NCBI GenBank assembly: GCA_030268105.1
Contig: BSDZ01000008.1
Coordinates: 1,302,001-1,366,000 of the forward strand
DNA from: Volvox africanus
Taxonomy: Eukaryota; Chlorophyta; Chlorophyceae; Chlamydomonadales; Volvocaceae
Length of the DNA stretch: 64,000 bases
Reading direction: 5' to 3'
The notes beneath the pieces are model-generated. The model worked only from the letters and a program-made list of their open reading frames with translations. It was not told where the DNA came from and ran no database searches. The position numbers were made by a program, and so were the translations under genes. Below, in pieces: positions 62,912 to 64,000 of this stretch (the stretch's first letter is position 1; the number at the start of each line of letters is the position of its first letter).

Positions 62912-64000
62912 ATGCCAGTCAGTGCGCTATACGTCAGGCCAGTACGTTTGACGCGATGGTTAAAAGGTCTTCACCAAAACGGAACCAAGTTTTGGCGGGT
63001 ACTGGTCAAGGTCATTTATGTAGTTATCTAACATTATGCATTTTAAAAGGTTAACAGAAGGGAAATGTGAAGTCTCTACATAGAACACCTGCTAAGAAGC
63101 TTAAGATAGTGTTTCACAGTTATTCAATATAACTAATTTTCAGCTAACGACCACCGAGTTAGATAATCACATATGTTTTTATTAGATCTATCCACGCAGG
63201 GTCGCAAGAGGCAAACCGGTGCCGATCCATAGCCGTTCCGTACAATATGATAGTTTCCCGTTTCTCCGTTTACCGGCAGGAAAAAGACACCCATAAAGTC
63301 AGATTTGTCAAAACACATGGCATCCATATTCTCCATTTACATCAACTCATAGAACGAGCTTCGATGAGAAGATTAATTGATGAAATACACCTAAACCCAA
63401 TGTGCTGCGAAGCTTCGTCAGTCCGTCACACCAGAAGGACCACAGCAACTTGATTAACGTTTGTAGATCTAAATATCATTACAAGATACTTGTGATTATT
63501 TTCCTGAACAATATATGAAGAATGATGGGCTGTAATGACCGACATGGATGATGAATCCTCATGGGCGGTGCACGCAAATATCCCAACTTCTTATATCGCC
63601 TCTCCATCAATGTTTGAAATTTACCTTACTTCTGTTTAAGCTACGGCGGTATTAATGCTTAAGCAGGTCAGTCCTTCAGCCGGTCAATTGTACGGCTTAC
63701 GGCAGTTTAAACGTATTGCCCTGTGTGTATTATGTAGGTATGTTCACAACTTGAGAAAAATATTTTATTAATATATCTAGAGCCGTTTATCCCCCACGCA
63801 AACAAGGCGTTATTAACAGGATCTGCGAAGTGCTTATTGCTGACTGCTTTATTTTGCGTATCGTTTTGTTGTCGAGACCTGAGTATTTTCTGGGAAATAA
63901 TTGTTACGGACGATATGGTCTTGCAAAGCTCTTGACCACCCGCTAGATATGCGTCGCTTCAGGGGTAGCTTCGCCACTCGCCGCGTATGTACATCATAAA
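62912..64000. other. No feature recognised (ARPC1 upstream region)
   Basis: AT-rich sequence upstream of ARPC1. Open stretches at 63133-63336 (-) and 63247-63453 (+) overlap antisense, and neither resembles a protein I know. The ARPC1 promoter should lie at the left end. Confidence 0.5.

Overview
This is a nuclear window from a flagellated chlorophycean green alga, most probably a volvocine (Chlamydomonas/Volvox-type). Every gene is split into short GC-rich exons by GT-AG introns, often with GTGAGT or GTGCGT donors. Long CA, TA, ATG, ATT and GGGA microsatellites fill the introns, and several genes have the green-algal poly(A) signal TGTAA downstream of the stop. One gene is a near-match to Chlamydomonas IFT27. 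I assembled the gene models by hand from splice sites and phase. For the SARM1-like, PPCS, IFT27, ARPC1, PPR and START genes every junction stays in frame from start to stop.

Layout. 0-3 kb: minus-strand SAND-domain exon(s) of a possible regA-like (VARL) regulator, next to a + strand relic of a bacterial IS256-type transposase. 5.3-7.2 kb (+): GNAT acetyltransferase whose 5' end was not found. 9.2-10.5 kb (+): short PPR-like protein. 11.5-15.8 kb (+): membrane-anchored START-domain lipid-binding protein. 15.8-21.7 kb: repeat-rich, no gene recognised. 21.7-27.9 kb (-): a 700-residue ARM-TIR-SAM protein, a rearranged relative of the animal NADase SARM1. A broken, AT-rich fragment of a bacterial thioredoxin reductase gene lies inside its last intron. 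29.3-32.7 kb (-): phosphopantothenate-cysteine ligase of coenzyme A synthesis. 33.1-55.4 kb (+), divergent from it: about 38 exons of a giant coiled-coil protein with tryptophan-centred motifs. 57.2-58.8 kb (-): IFT27. 59.0-62.9 kb (-): Arp2/3 complex subunit ARPC1, only about 200 bp upstream of IFT27. The final kilobase shows nothing I recognise.

The most interesting items are the ARM-TIR-SAM protein, which keeps the TIR catalytic Ser/Tyr/Ser/Cys/Glu pattern, and the bacterial relics (transposase and trxB, perhaps also an AT-rich lipoyl-like ORF near 53.4 kb). The relics fit past DNA transfer from a bacterial endosymbiont of rickettsial type. The genes form no operon. IFT27, ARPC1 and probably the coiled-coil protein share a ciliary/cytoskeletal theme, but I infer no joint regulation beyond shared or close promoters.
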